From positions 1 to 30,061 of the IMG/VR virus record IMGVR_UViG_3300027810_000040: a stretch of 30,061 bases of DNA. The stretch is one strand, 5' to 3'. The position numbers and the translations under genes were made by a program. This document shows positions 7,601-15,169 of the stretch, piece by piece (the stretch's first letter is position 1; each line of letters begins with the position of its first letter). The stretch is from a virus. The notes below the pieces were generated by a model. It was not told the origin of the DNA, ran no database searches, and worked only from the letters and a program-made list of their open reading frames with translations.

Positions 7601-10600
7601 TTTACACTTTCCAGTCCGTCTAATATGTCTTGAATAACAGAACTTTTAAATTCATTATTTTTTACATTTGCTAATAACGGTCTTAAAGCGGTATCGATGT
7701 TTGCTTTTTGCGTAGCGGAGACGCTGCTACTAAATTGTATAATGTCAAAAGTAGATTTTTCTCCTTTGTACCTATCTAACTGTGACTGCAATTCGTTTAA
7801 TTGAGCCTCTATAATTATACCGGCTTGAACGTCTTGAGAAACATCAGGAGCTAGTTCTTGAATAGACTTAAGCTCAGCTAAATTTTCAGGTGTAGCGTAA
7901 TCAGCAACAACCTGCTTAGCTAATGGTTCAAGAATTTCTCTAAACAATTGCTTTTGTCTCTCTAATACAGTTGATTTATTACCTTTAACAAAATAGGTTA
8001 AGAATTCTCTTGGTTTAATCTTACTAATTTTAAATACAGGATTACCTTCCGCTGTAATTTCCCTACCAACTCTTTCAACAGGGAACAACTTACTATAGCT
8101 CTTCTTAATGCTTTTAATTGGCAATGCTTTAGTTATTATGTCAAATGTTTTTGGATCGTTTAGAAAGTCTATATAAGACCCAGGGATGACCGCATTAGGG
8201 TATACTCCAGCAATAGCCCCAAGCTTTTTGCTTAATTTCTTAAACAACTGCTTATTTACATAATTTTCAAGCCAGGAAACCACATAAGTATCTCTACCTT
8301 TTTTTACATCTATTGTTTCAGATAAAGTTCCTTTTTGTACTCTAATTCTTATTTCTTTTTCAAGATCTTGTTTGATGTCTTCAATTAAAGTATCGTCAAC
8401 AACATCTAGCTCATCAAAAGTAGCTTGTCCTCTTTCAACTGTACCGCTTCTGTCTATACTTTGTGTATCTTCTGTAGTACTAACTCCTTTAGCGTCATCT
8501 AAGGATTTTGCATATTCAGCATCAACATCTTTAAACATTAAAGATTGCCTAGTTTGTACCATCTTTTTTACATAACCAGCTAAGTCTTCGTTCTTAGCAG
8601 GGTTGTATGTTCGTACAGCAGCAAGAACTATTTCTCTAAGCACGTTTAAAGCATCTGCCTTTTCAAAACCTTGTTCTTTAGTTTGTATAAATTTCTGGTT
8701 AGCAATAGTATAAATATAAGCTTCAAACTTAGGTACTAGCTTGTTATCCAAATTGTTTGGTAAAGGATTTTTTCCGGTATAATTGGTTCGAACTTCACCC
8801 TCCATTCCTTCGTCATAGATATCCATTATTTCCTGAGATGTTTCATCTCTTGGGCCTAAGTCTGTAGTTCTTATTGGTTTTTTAGGTCTAACTACTTTTG
8901 GTTTTGGTTTAGCTTCTTTTTTAACCTCTTGCTTTATAGCGGATCTACCTGACACAACTCTTTCTTCTGCTTCTTCAAGTAGCCTTTCGGCTTTAGTTAC
9001 GTTTTGTTCAAGCGCTGGGTTATCTGGATCTTCTGCAAAAGCATCTAAAGCATCATCTAAAGCATTTTCAAGATCTAATATTTCTTGACTAGAAGAAAAT
9101 TGCATAGCGTTTTCAGGGTCTCGTAAACCTGGATCTTCTGAAACTAGGTTACCTGATTTTGCTTCTGCTTTTTTAATTGCTTCTATTGCTTTATCACTTA
9201 CTTCGCCTCCTTCTTTTAATCCGGAAGTATATTCTTTTAACCAATTATAAACACCACGGGCATCGTCAAAATGTAAATCCTCATGGTTTTTAATACCAGA
9301 TTTAAGTCCTAACTTACTTATTATGTTATTAAACCATAATCTTATTTTGTCAAAGAGCGAAGGATCATAATCTAACTCACCAGAAAGAATTGCATCTGAT
9401 AAGTAGTTTAAAAATTCTGTAGCTTGCTTGTCAGCTCCCTGTGTATCTTTTATTTTTTTGTTTATAGCTTTTCTAACCTTTGACGGCAATATAGCCATCA
9501 ATTCGTCGTAATTAGTTTTTTGGTTTAAGTAGCTACCTATTAAAGAATTAAGTATAGGGTGTATAATTTCATGCGAAGTTACTGTCCATTTACCTGTTTG
9601 CTTAGCCATCTCTTTGTTTATAAAAAGATTACCAGCACCTAAATACACTCCATCAGATTCTTCTGCTAATTTAGCAACACCTGCTTTTGTTAAAGGTTTA
9701 AAATCAGGATCAGCTTTTACTTTTCCTTCTTTTACATTTTTTAAATAAGTTCTTTCTTTTCTTTTTAAAGCTCTATATATAGCGGTTACATATGCATCGC
9801 TACTTTCAAATATTCTTGGAAGCTTATTATCTCCGAAGCCTAGCTTCTTTGCGAAATTAACAACAGCTGCGGTATTCTTTGTAAATTTTCCTTCAAAAAC
9901 TTTATTATCATTATCTAAAAAGGTTTGAGCATCTATCAATAATTTTGTTTGTTGCTCTTTTAAAACCTTAAGCTTTTCATCTATTAAAACTTGTTCCCCG
10001 GGTATTGCGTTTTTTCTTTGGTTTTCTAAACTGGTTATATTACTTTGCGAGTCTATAACTTTTAACAGCTCTGTTGACATACGTTTGTCAGAAAGAAACT
10101 TCGGCATTTTATTTATATTACTACTAAACTTTTGAACTTCTTGAGTTAGTCCATCAGCTTCTTTCTGTGTTAGATCACCATTTTTTACCCAAGAGTTAAA
10201 TACTTTTTCAACTCTATTAGGATCTTGCACAGTTAATTCTCTTAAGCGTCGTACTTTTTCAGTATCGCTCATTATACTTCGCTTACCGCCTCCTAAGGTA
10301 GATATACTACCCATACCTCCCGCAAAACCACCTGCAGCAAATGATAATACAGATGTGTTTATAAAATCCTCGTAGCTATAAGTATCTTTTAATAAAGGTT
10401 TACCAATACCCTTGTTTAATACTTTGTTTAAGCCAACCTCACCTAATTGTTGTACGTTTTCTTGTACAAATTCTTTCCCACCCTCACTAGCAATTATTGC
10501 ACCGAACTTAGCTAGTTTAGTTTGAAGTGGGGCAGCAACTATTTTACCGAAGTTTCTTTTTACGGCCGCGGCATTTCCAGATGCTTTAATAAGCTGTTTA

Positions 10601-12741
10601 ATCATATCGAAAGAAGAACCTTTTCCAGTGCCTTTAAATATTTTATCTATAAGACCTGTCCTAGGATTTATAGGTGTAGTTAAAGCAAACAAAGCAGCCA
10701 TGCCTAAGCTTGCTTCGTTAGCAATAGATTCAGCTTCGTCTAACCCCATACCCGCATCTAGAGCAGCGGTCTTAGCTTGGTTATATCCAGTCATAGCTCC
10801 ATATCCAGATTGGAATATTACAGCGTCAGCCATTCCTTTACTTATTCCTAGCGGTATTTTTTTACCAAAAGTATCCCATGTTCCTTTAGCTCCGCCTGTA
10901 ACACCTCTGTAATTTATACCAGCACCAAAACGCTTTGTCTTGTTAACGCCTGCCTCCATCCTAGCTAGACGAGCCTTAGATAAATTTTTAACTTTACCTA
11001 AATATTTTAAAGAAGCCACTTTCCTTAAAGTGCTAAATCCTTTCTGACCAGCAATCTGTATACCTAACTCCCCTATAACTTTTCCTGCTATTATTGATCC
11101 ACCAAACCCATCGAAATCAGAATCAAAAGTATAATTGCCTTTTTCAATAGCAACATCTATAGCTTTTCTATCTTTATTAGATAGGGTTCGCGATACATCA
11201 AAACCATTAGTTATGTTCTTAATACTACCATTAGCTTGTTTTATGTATTCTTTGCCGTTTAGGGTAACTTTTTTTCCCTCTGCATATAAATAATTTATAT
11301 TATCATCACCTCTTAAAGCTCTTCTATTCGATTTATTTCTTAACCTTTTTTTCTCTTCGCCTAATACTTCTGTCTCTGATTTTGAAAAAGGAAGAGGTAT
11401 ATTCCAGCCATCTATCCAATCAAAAGTATCCTCAATAGCATCACCTAAACCTGTAAGAGCATTCCCTATAGTTTTTCCAGTTCCATACGTTCCAGTAGAA
11501 AGACCTGTTTCTTTTTGCTCATTTCTATTCTGTTGCGCCTCTTTTATATTATCAAGCTGAATAGCTTCATATTCGTTTATAGCATTCCAATTGCTAGAAT
11601 TCCAAATTTCTAAATCTTTAAACTCTAAATGAGATCCGTAATTGTATTTTTTAGGATCCTCCATTAGCTTAGTATCCGCCACGCCCATTGCTTCAGGCAG
11701 CGTCATATCCTTGTACTCTGCTGGGTTATTTTTAATTTCTCTCAGTAGCACTCTCTCTATGTTTCTAGAACCTGTCTCATTCAGGTATTCGTCAAAATAC
11801 ATTTTAAGATCCTGTTGCATTGTTAAATTATCAGGCAATCCTTCAGAATATTTTCCATCTTTCTGCTCGTAAGCGCCTACTTCTTTTTGCTTTTGAAATT
11901 CACTTATATAACCCTTTCTAGTTAGGAACCCTTGAAAGTCATTAGCACTAATATTATACTTTGAAAACTCCTTTTTGCTTTCTGGACTAGTTAGATAGTA
12001 TTCTTCTACAAAGTCTTTATTTTTATTTCTATTGTAAGCTAAATTTGAATCAATGTCACTAAAATCTAAATCTTCACTACTGTATAAGTCTTCAGCTTGT
12101 TTGTCAATACTTACGTTATTGCGATAACCATTGTTTTTATAAAAAAGTTCAGGGTCATTAGCTTCCTCTTCATCGTCTTTATCATCTTTTTGAACCCACT
12201 TAGAAATTAAAGCAGCCATTGTACTAAGAGGATCAGCATTTGGTAACATGCTTTTAGTTTTAATATTAGCGAAAAGCATAGGGCTATTCTCCTCTAGACC
12301 TGTCCATAGATCTTTAAAAGTATTGCTTGCTCCATCACTAAAACTATTATTAGGATCATCATCAAAAGCTCTGGATAGCCATGTGCCATCCGATTTCGAT
12401 TCTTTTAGTTCTCGCTCACGCTTACCTCTATTGTTTTCAGAGTTCCACCTATTATTTGGTTGCCCCGAAAAACCATTTCCCGATTGTGATTCCGTAGCGT
12501 CTTGATTTGACTCCACAGCTGGAACCGCACTTGCAGAGTCGTTTGTCTTTGCTGGTATAGCTCCTACTAAAGATGAAAAATCATCTATGCTTTTATTATA
12601 TCCATTATTTTTAAATAAACTGTACGAGTCTTTAAGTGCTTCTGGATTAGAACTAATTAATTTTTTATAACCGTCTAAATCACCATTATAACCATTGCTA
12701 GCAAATAGGTTAAACGAGTCGTTTAATGCTTCTTCGTTCAT
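4609..12741 (-). CDS. Giant internal virion (ejection) protein with zincin-like site
   Basis: This 2710-residue protein is the largest in the window and the third of a small-medium-giant set (204, 470, 2710) like the T7 internal core proteins that leave the head with the DNA. Visible parts: two 30-residue 'NGY' repeats at 4-63; an acidic low-complexity stretch to about 200; glycine-rich hydrophobic helices between about 540 and 860; 'HEIIH' at 1057-1061 with Glu1109 as possible third ligand, a zinc-peptidase signature; a helical stretch at 1335-1415 resembling sigma region 2; long helical regions; a hydrophobic segment at about 2496-2523; and a basic tail with 'SGFGKTF'/'SGFGSTF' repeats. The sequence 'QFS' recurs at 1214, 1669 and 2024. 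The likely role is DNA ejection and early takeover (inference). An enzymatic polyvalent protein is the alternative view. No polymerase motif was convincingly found. Confidence 0.85.
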   Translation of the reverse strand: MNEEALNDSFNLFASNGYNGDLDGYKKLISSNPEALKDSYSLFKNNGYNKSIDDFSSLVGAIPAKTNDSASAVPAVESNQDATESQSGNGFSGQPNNRWNSENNRGKRERELKESKSDGTWLSRAFDDDPNNSFSDGASNTFKDLWTGLEENSPMLFANIKTKSMLPNADPLSTMAALISKWVQKDDKDDEEEANDPELFYKNNGYRNNVSIDKQAEDLYSSEDLDFSDIDSNLAYNRNKNKDFVEEYYLTSPESKKEFSKYNISANDFQGFLTRKGYISEFQKQKEVGAYEQKDGKYSEGLPDNLTMQQDLKMYFDEYLNETGSRNIERVLLREIKNNPAEYKDMTLPEAMGVADTKLMEDPKKYNYGSHLEFKDLEIWNSSNWNAINEYEAIQLDNIKEAQQNRNEQKETGLSTGTYGTGKTIGNALTGLGDAIEDTFDWIDGWNIPLPFSKSETEVLGEEKKRLRNKSNRRALRGDDNINYLYAEGKKVTLNGKEYIKQANGSIKNITNGFDVSRTLSNKDRKAIDVAIEKGNYTFDSDFDGFGGSIIAGKVIGELGIQIAGQKGFSTLRKVASLKYLGKVKNLSKARLARMEAGVNKTKRFGAGINYRGVTGGAKGTWDTFGKKIPLGISKGMADAVIFQSGYGAMTGYNQAKTAALDAGMGLDEAESIANEASLGMAALFALTTPINPRTGLIDKIFKGTGKGSSFDMIKQLIKASGNAAAVKRNFGKIVAAPLQTKLAKFGAIIASEGGKEFVQENVQQLGEVGLNKVLNKGIGKPLLKDTYSYEDFINTSVLSFAAGGFAGGMGSISTLGGGKRSIMSDTEKVRRLRELTVQDPNRVEKVFNSWVKNGDLTQKEADGLTQEVQKFSSNINKMPKFLSDKRMSTELLKVIDSQSNITSLENQRKNAIPGEQVLIDEKLKVLKEQQTKLLIDAQTFLDNDNKVFEGKFTKNTAAVVNFAKKLGFGDNKLPRIFESSDAYVTAIYRALKRKERTYLKNVKEGKVKADPDFKPLTKAGVAKLAEESDGVYLGAGNLFINKEMAKQTGKWTVTSHEIIHPILNSLIGSYLNQKTNYDELMAILPSKVRKAINKKIKDTQGADKQATEFLNYLSDAILSGELDYDPSLFDKIRLWFNNIISKLGLKSGIKNHEDLHFDDARGVYNWLKEYTSGLKEGGEVSDKAIEAIKKAEAKSGNLVSEDPGLRDPENAMQFSSSQEILDLENALDDALDAFAEDPDNPALEQNVTKAERLLEEAEERVVSGRSAIKQEVKKEAKPKPKVVRPKKPIRTTDLGPRDETSQEIMDIYDEGMEGEVRTNYTGKNPLPNNLDNKLVPKFEAYIYTIANQKFIQTKEQGFEKADALNVLREIVLAAVRTYNPAKNEDLAGYVKKMVQTRQSLMFKDVDAEYAKSLDDAKGVSTTEDTQSIDRSGTVERGQATFDELDVVDDTLIEDIKQDLEKEIRIRVQKGTLSETIDVKKGRDTYVVSWLENYVNKQLFKKLSKKLGAIAGVYPNAVIPGSYIDFLNDPKTFDIITKALPIKSIKKSYSKLFPVERVGREITAEGNPVFKISKIKPREFLTYFVKGNKSTVLERQKQLFREILEPLAKQVVADYATPENLAELKSIQELAPDVSQDVQAGIIIEAQLNELQSQLDRYKGEKSTFDIIQFSSSVSATQKANIDTALRPLLANVKNNEFKSSVIQDILDGLESVNNFEDLAKLVWTAGTDILSVRSTREYRAEVLNLLSNRLNYVNTVKFLITAITANQKIYSYQQKTIGYNYAISNFKSSFKNAKDDATKGKQAELFLGYVSRSIRTLGLSGITKNSEVYSQILKPILGDPAKYGFSLEEDTVKNRSYILRDGVRLQGLADITRIKSNFEGSVQTMNKEAAEVRAWLLGEAKNAIAAKDTDAFVGFLSLLSADQRGPIRKMSTAGFAFEGLKVKEAILEHETEAKDIFIAWKEFLVDENEAKLNKTLDGAKINLVSKKFDKLLRKIQTETGVKGKARYNDQRAIDFLKGVTILQFSKTATQAAADASKLNTEFNTIIQDVTGLDASKKISSSKATMLGSKKGRFKFFLPPSAEDFAGLLYKITGIKKQGDAHQAWFKETLFDPFAKGIREFESYKQNAAAIIKELKKTIKNTPAGLGKVNKTGFTNDVAVRVYLWTKNGFDIPDLTTEEQTELVDFVNGSPKLRKFARQLDKALSGYPEPQGKWIAGTVTTDAINKVNTQKRAEFLKEWQENADAIFTKDNLSKLEAQFGENYKEALMDILYRMKTGRNRPSGANKLTNVFLNWVNDSVGTIMFFNTRSALLQTLSIVNFINWGDNNPIEAAKAFSNQKQFWADFSMLFNSDFLKQRRSGLKLDVNADEIASAAETQTNKAKAAFAALLKAGFTPTQMADSFAIAMGGASFIRNRINKYVSDGMSKNEAEEKAFLDFQEIAEETQQSSRPDRVSQQQASPLGRIVLAFANTPMQYMRLSKKAFLDLKNGRGDAKTNITKIIYYTAVQNIIFSSLQAALFAMAFDDDEEAAENKKLRVANSMLDSVLRGAGIYGAIASTIKNIIAEIYNQNTKDRPDYTVAAQRALSISPPVDSKMRKIMSAARAFSYKTTRDKMKGYGLDNPAYYAVGQLVSAAFNLPLDRVIRKADNLRVAVDNDTKMWQSIALSLGYSQWDLGLIKNKKSKGKSGFGKTFKRSKSSFKSGFGSTFSKK
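12553..12732 (-). repeat. Two tandem 30-residue repeats at the N-terminus of the giant protein
   Basis: Residues 4-33 and 34-63 align without gaps: 'EALNDSFNLFASNGYNG' against 'EALKDSYSLFKNNGYNK', followed by a shared D-x-(D/G)-(F/Y)-x-x-L pattern. The period is exactly 30 residues (90 bases). This is a small helical repeat. Its place at the very start of a head-internal protein suggests a docking or packaging role, which is inference. Confidence 0.8.
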
Positions 12742-12752
12742 ATTGTATATTA

Positions 12753-14165
12753 TTAATTGTATTTAGACATGCTGCCGTCTGAAGAGGCTTGTTGATTGTT
12801 TTTTGTTCCTTTTTGCTGGTTTCGGAATTGATCTATAAAATAACCTTGAGCTTTAGAAGATAAGTCTGTGTTCTTCAAGTAAAATTCATATACATCTTGA
12901 GGATTGTCTGTATTAATAGCTACTCCTCTAGATTCTTGCCCGTCATTTGGATTAATAGCAAATATTTGTGCAGATCCGTATTTTTGATTAAAGCGAGCTC
13001 TACCTTCTTTATCATCTGTCCAATCGGATCCTTCGGCGTTTAGAAGGGAATTGAAAAATTGACTCCTAGAATTGTATACTTGTTTAGAAGATGGATCAAT
13101 AGAATTTATTATAGATACCATTTCTCGGGTCTTGGTTTCTCTTTGATCGCCAGGAACATCAACTGCAAATGCTTGTGCAAAATCCATAGCCTTGTTTACT
13201 GCTGGTCCTCCAGTATTTATTTCGTCTCTTAAAGCACCACCTATTCCAGCTGTCTTAGAACTACTAGCTGGCCTTTTATCATTAGCTCCTTGTTTAGAAG
13301 TATTTGTCAATGCATCCATGTAGCTGTTCAAAACAGTTTCCGCAAGTAGGTCTTGGTTTTCAGGCTCGAACAAAGAGGGGTCTTGTAAATTCAATCCGCC
13401 GTCTATTAAAAAATCATCTGAAGCTAACGACAATACGGTATCTCTACCTCCCGAGCTAATCATGTTTTTTAACTTATTCCGTATCATATCCTGCCTAGCT
13501 CCTGACAATGATTGCCCTGCGCTATACACAGATTCGTTAAGCGACAATATAGAATCAGCTGCTTTAAAATCTTTTAAAAATGGTTTTTGTATGGTAGAAT
13601 AATTTTCATATTTTCCATCGTCATCATCCCAAAAAGTAACCTGTCCTCCTGGACCAATACCCATTGAGCCTTCGTCTGTGTAAATTCTTGATGCTTTTTT
13701 TAGTGATCCAATTTCATTACCGTCTGAAACTCTTCTATCGTCAAAATCTTTTAAATAAGAGACTTTATCTTCTTTGTATTTGTTAAGCTGGTTAGCTAAA
13801 TTGCCAAACGATCTTTGAATACCGTTCATTTGATCTCTATAATCTAAGTACTCTTGAGATGAAGGATCTTCAATCTTAGTTATTTGGGTAGCTGCCTCAG
13901 CATACTTGTTTCTTTCTTGAACTAAATAATTTGTAACAGCTTGTTGTTGAGACTCGTTTAGATTAGTTAAATCAATATCAGAATTTAATTGATTTATGTA
14001 AGTAGAAACCTTATTGTTTATTTGGTTTCTCTCTGCTTTCTTTGCAGCATTAATTTGAGCAAGTTGATCCAACCCTGCGTTTAGACCACTTGTCAATGCT
14101 TTATTCCAGGTTGGCTGAGCAGTTTGCCTTACAAAAGCCTCTCCTTTAACTAATTGTTGATTCAT
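12753..14165 (-). CDS. Internal virion protein, middle member of the ejection set
   Basis: This 470-residue protein has a helical, Gln/Asn-rich N-terminal half: residues 1-150 contain 'INAAKKAERNQINNKVSTY', 'NESQQQAVTNYLVQERNKY' and similar stretches. The second half is more mixed and ends in a polar tail. It has no signal peptide, no clear membrane span and no enzymatic motif that I recognise. Its place between a 204-residue glycine-rich protein and the giant protein, with gaps of about 10 bases, matches the gp14-gp15-gp16 order of T7-like phages. I therefore infer an internal or ejected virion protein that may form part of a trans-periplasmic conduit. A tail-hub component is the main alternative. 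Confidence 0.7.
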   Translation of the reverse strand: MNQQLVKGEAFVRQTAQPTWNKALTSGLNAGLDQLAQINAAKKAERNQINNKVSTYINQLNSDIDLTNLNESQQQAVTNYLVQERNKYAEAATQITKIEDPSSQEYLDYRDQMNGIQRSFGNLANQLNKYKEDKVSYLKDFDDRRVSDGNEIGSLKKASRIYTDEGSMGIGPGGQVTFWDDDDGKYENYSTIQKPFLKDFKAADSILSLNESVYSAGQSLSGARQDMIRNKLKNMISSGGRDTVLSLASDDFLIDGGLNLQDPSLFEPENQDLLAETVLNSYMDALTNTSKQGANDKRPASSSKTAGIGGALRDEINTGGPAVNKAMDFAQAFAVDVPGDQRETKTREMVSIINSIDPSSKQVYNSRSQFFNSLLNAEGSDWTDDKEGRARFNQKYGSAQIFAINPNDGQESRGVAINTDNPQDVYEFYLKNTDLSSKAQGYFIDQFRNQQKGTKNNQQASSDGSMSKYN

Positions 14166-14175
14166 AATTTGTATT

Positions 14176-14790
14176 TTATTTACCTAATATTCCACCTAGA
14201 GCACTTTTTGGGTTGATAAAACCAGCTCCGGCTGAAGCTAAGCTTCCAACACCTCCTACTATTGCGTTAGTTGCTTCCTGTCTAGCAGCGTTAGCGGCTC
14301 CTAGTCTTTGCTGAGACATACCCATTAATGTTTCTGTTTTTTCCGTTTCCGCATCCCTAGAAATTAATTCCCCTTTTGCTTCATATAATTGCAAATTACC
14401 AGCTTGAGATCTTTCAGCCATTTGATTTGATTGCTCTTGCTTACCTATATCCATAGAGGCTTGTCTAACTTGATTCTGTTGTTGACCAGCTAACGATTGA
14501 GCTAAAGCTGCAATTCCGGAACCTCCAGCAGCTCCCTGCATGCTACCCATTATATTAGATAGCCCTTGTTGTGATTGTTCTGTTTGAAATTTAGCTTGAT
14601 CTTGGTTAACTGTTAAGTCTTCCATAGTATTCTCCATATTAGCATAAACATTGCTAGTATCTGTGTTTTCATAATCAGCTTTTCTTCTATCGTAATCAGC
14701 TTGAGCAGCTCTTTGCTCTCGCTTTCTTTTACCAGAGCCTATTATTCCTGAAGCGATACCTGTTAAACCGCCTATTACTTGTCCTACCAT
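14176..14790 (-). CDS. Small internal virion protein with hydrophobic glycine-rich ends
   Basis: The 204 residues begin with a glycine-rich hydrophobic stretch ('VGQVIGGLTGIASGIIGSG', residues 2-20). They continue as a Gln/Ala-rich coiled coil (about 21-170) and end with another glycine-rich hydrophobic stretch ('AIVGGVGSLASAGAGF' and 'ALGGILGK'). This build, with a membrane-active tip at each end of a helical rod, is typical of the smallest ejection proteins (T7 gp14-like) and of similar proteins in many podophages. It is the first of the three-gene internal protein set and lies 32 bases after the 110-residue gene. The likely role is to insert in the outer membrane at infection (inference). 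The basic patch 'GKRKREQRAAQADYDRRK' follows the first hydrophobic stretch. Confidence 0.72.
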   Translation of the reverse strand: MVGQVIGGLTGIASGIIGSGKRKREQRAAQADYDRRKADYENTDTSNVYANMENTMEDLTVNQDQAKFQTEQSQQGLSNIMGSMQGAAGGSGIAALAQSLAGQQQNQVRQASMDIGKQEQSNQMAERSQAGNLQLYEAKGELISRDAETEKTETLMGMSQQRLGAANAARQEATNAIVGGVGSLASAGAGFINPKSALGGILGK

Positions 14791-14822
14791 TATATTAGTT
14801 TTTATAGTGTTATTATTACATA

Positions 14823-15155
14823 TTATTTACTACTTACAAGAATATCAGACCCTACGGAGAATAATTCCGCATAATCAACAGAATCATTCTTAAATTGCAT
14901 CTCAGCGTAGTAACCTTTTAAACCACTAGTGTTTATACTTGCTGTTTTGCTAAAGAGTATAAAGCTAGTTAGAGTAGGTCTTATTGTGTTTGTACCTATT
15001 TCTGTAGTAATAGTATTTAAAGTCTTGTCGATAGCCGTAATCAACCCCATAACCTGTATGTCAACCCCGTTTATATCATTACTATAGTAAGTAGTGTCTC
15101 CTATCTGTATAGATACATTTAAGGATTGTGGAAAGGTTAATGTTATTGAATCCAT
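14823..15155 (-). CDS. Small virion-associated protein, conserved-looking
   Basis: This 110-residue protein is mostly beta-strand by composition. It ends in a distinctive block, 'SGLKGYYAEMQFKNDS' followed by 'AELFSVGSDILVSSK', a pattern I associate with small structural proteins found beside tail genes of several marine phages. It has no signal, membrane or enzymatic motif. It lies between the last repeated-module tail protein and the internal protein set, so a tail or adaptor accessory is likely. Its precise function is unknown, and confidence in the reading frame is much higher than in any role. Confidence 0.7.
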   Translation of the reverse strand: MDSITLTFPQSLNVSIQIGDTTYYSNDINGVDIQVMGLITAIDKTLNTITTEIGTNTIRPTLTSFILFSKTASINTSGLKGYYAEMQFKNDSVDYAELFSVGSDILVSSK

Positions 15156-15169
15156 TTTTTTAATTTATT

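Noticed and set aside
10628-10912. 94-residue plus-strand frame opposite the giant protein, and similar ones at 6137, 6716, 8372, 11642 and 12248
   Set aside because: They are antisense to a continuous 2710-codon gene and show the hydrophobic/Ser-rich composition expected from reading its complement.
11108-11124. D-S-D-F-D at residues 540-544 of the giant protein, a DxDxD pattern like the catalytic loop of crAss-type or YonO-type RNA polymerases
   Set aside because: The flanks are a short polar stretch and then a glycine-rich hydrophobic helix, not the strand-rich double-psi barrel context, and I see no second barrel motif with its lysine. Most likely chance in an acidic region.
11470-11493. 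Walker A look-alike GTYGTGKT at residues 417-424 of the giant protein
   Set aside because: It is preceded by a polar Asn/Gln/Glu-rich stretch instead of a hydrophobic strand, and no Walker B strand is visible at a suitable distance.
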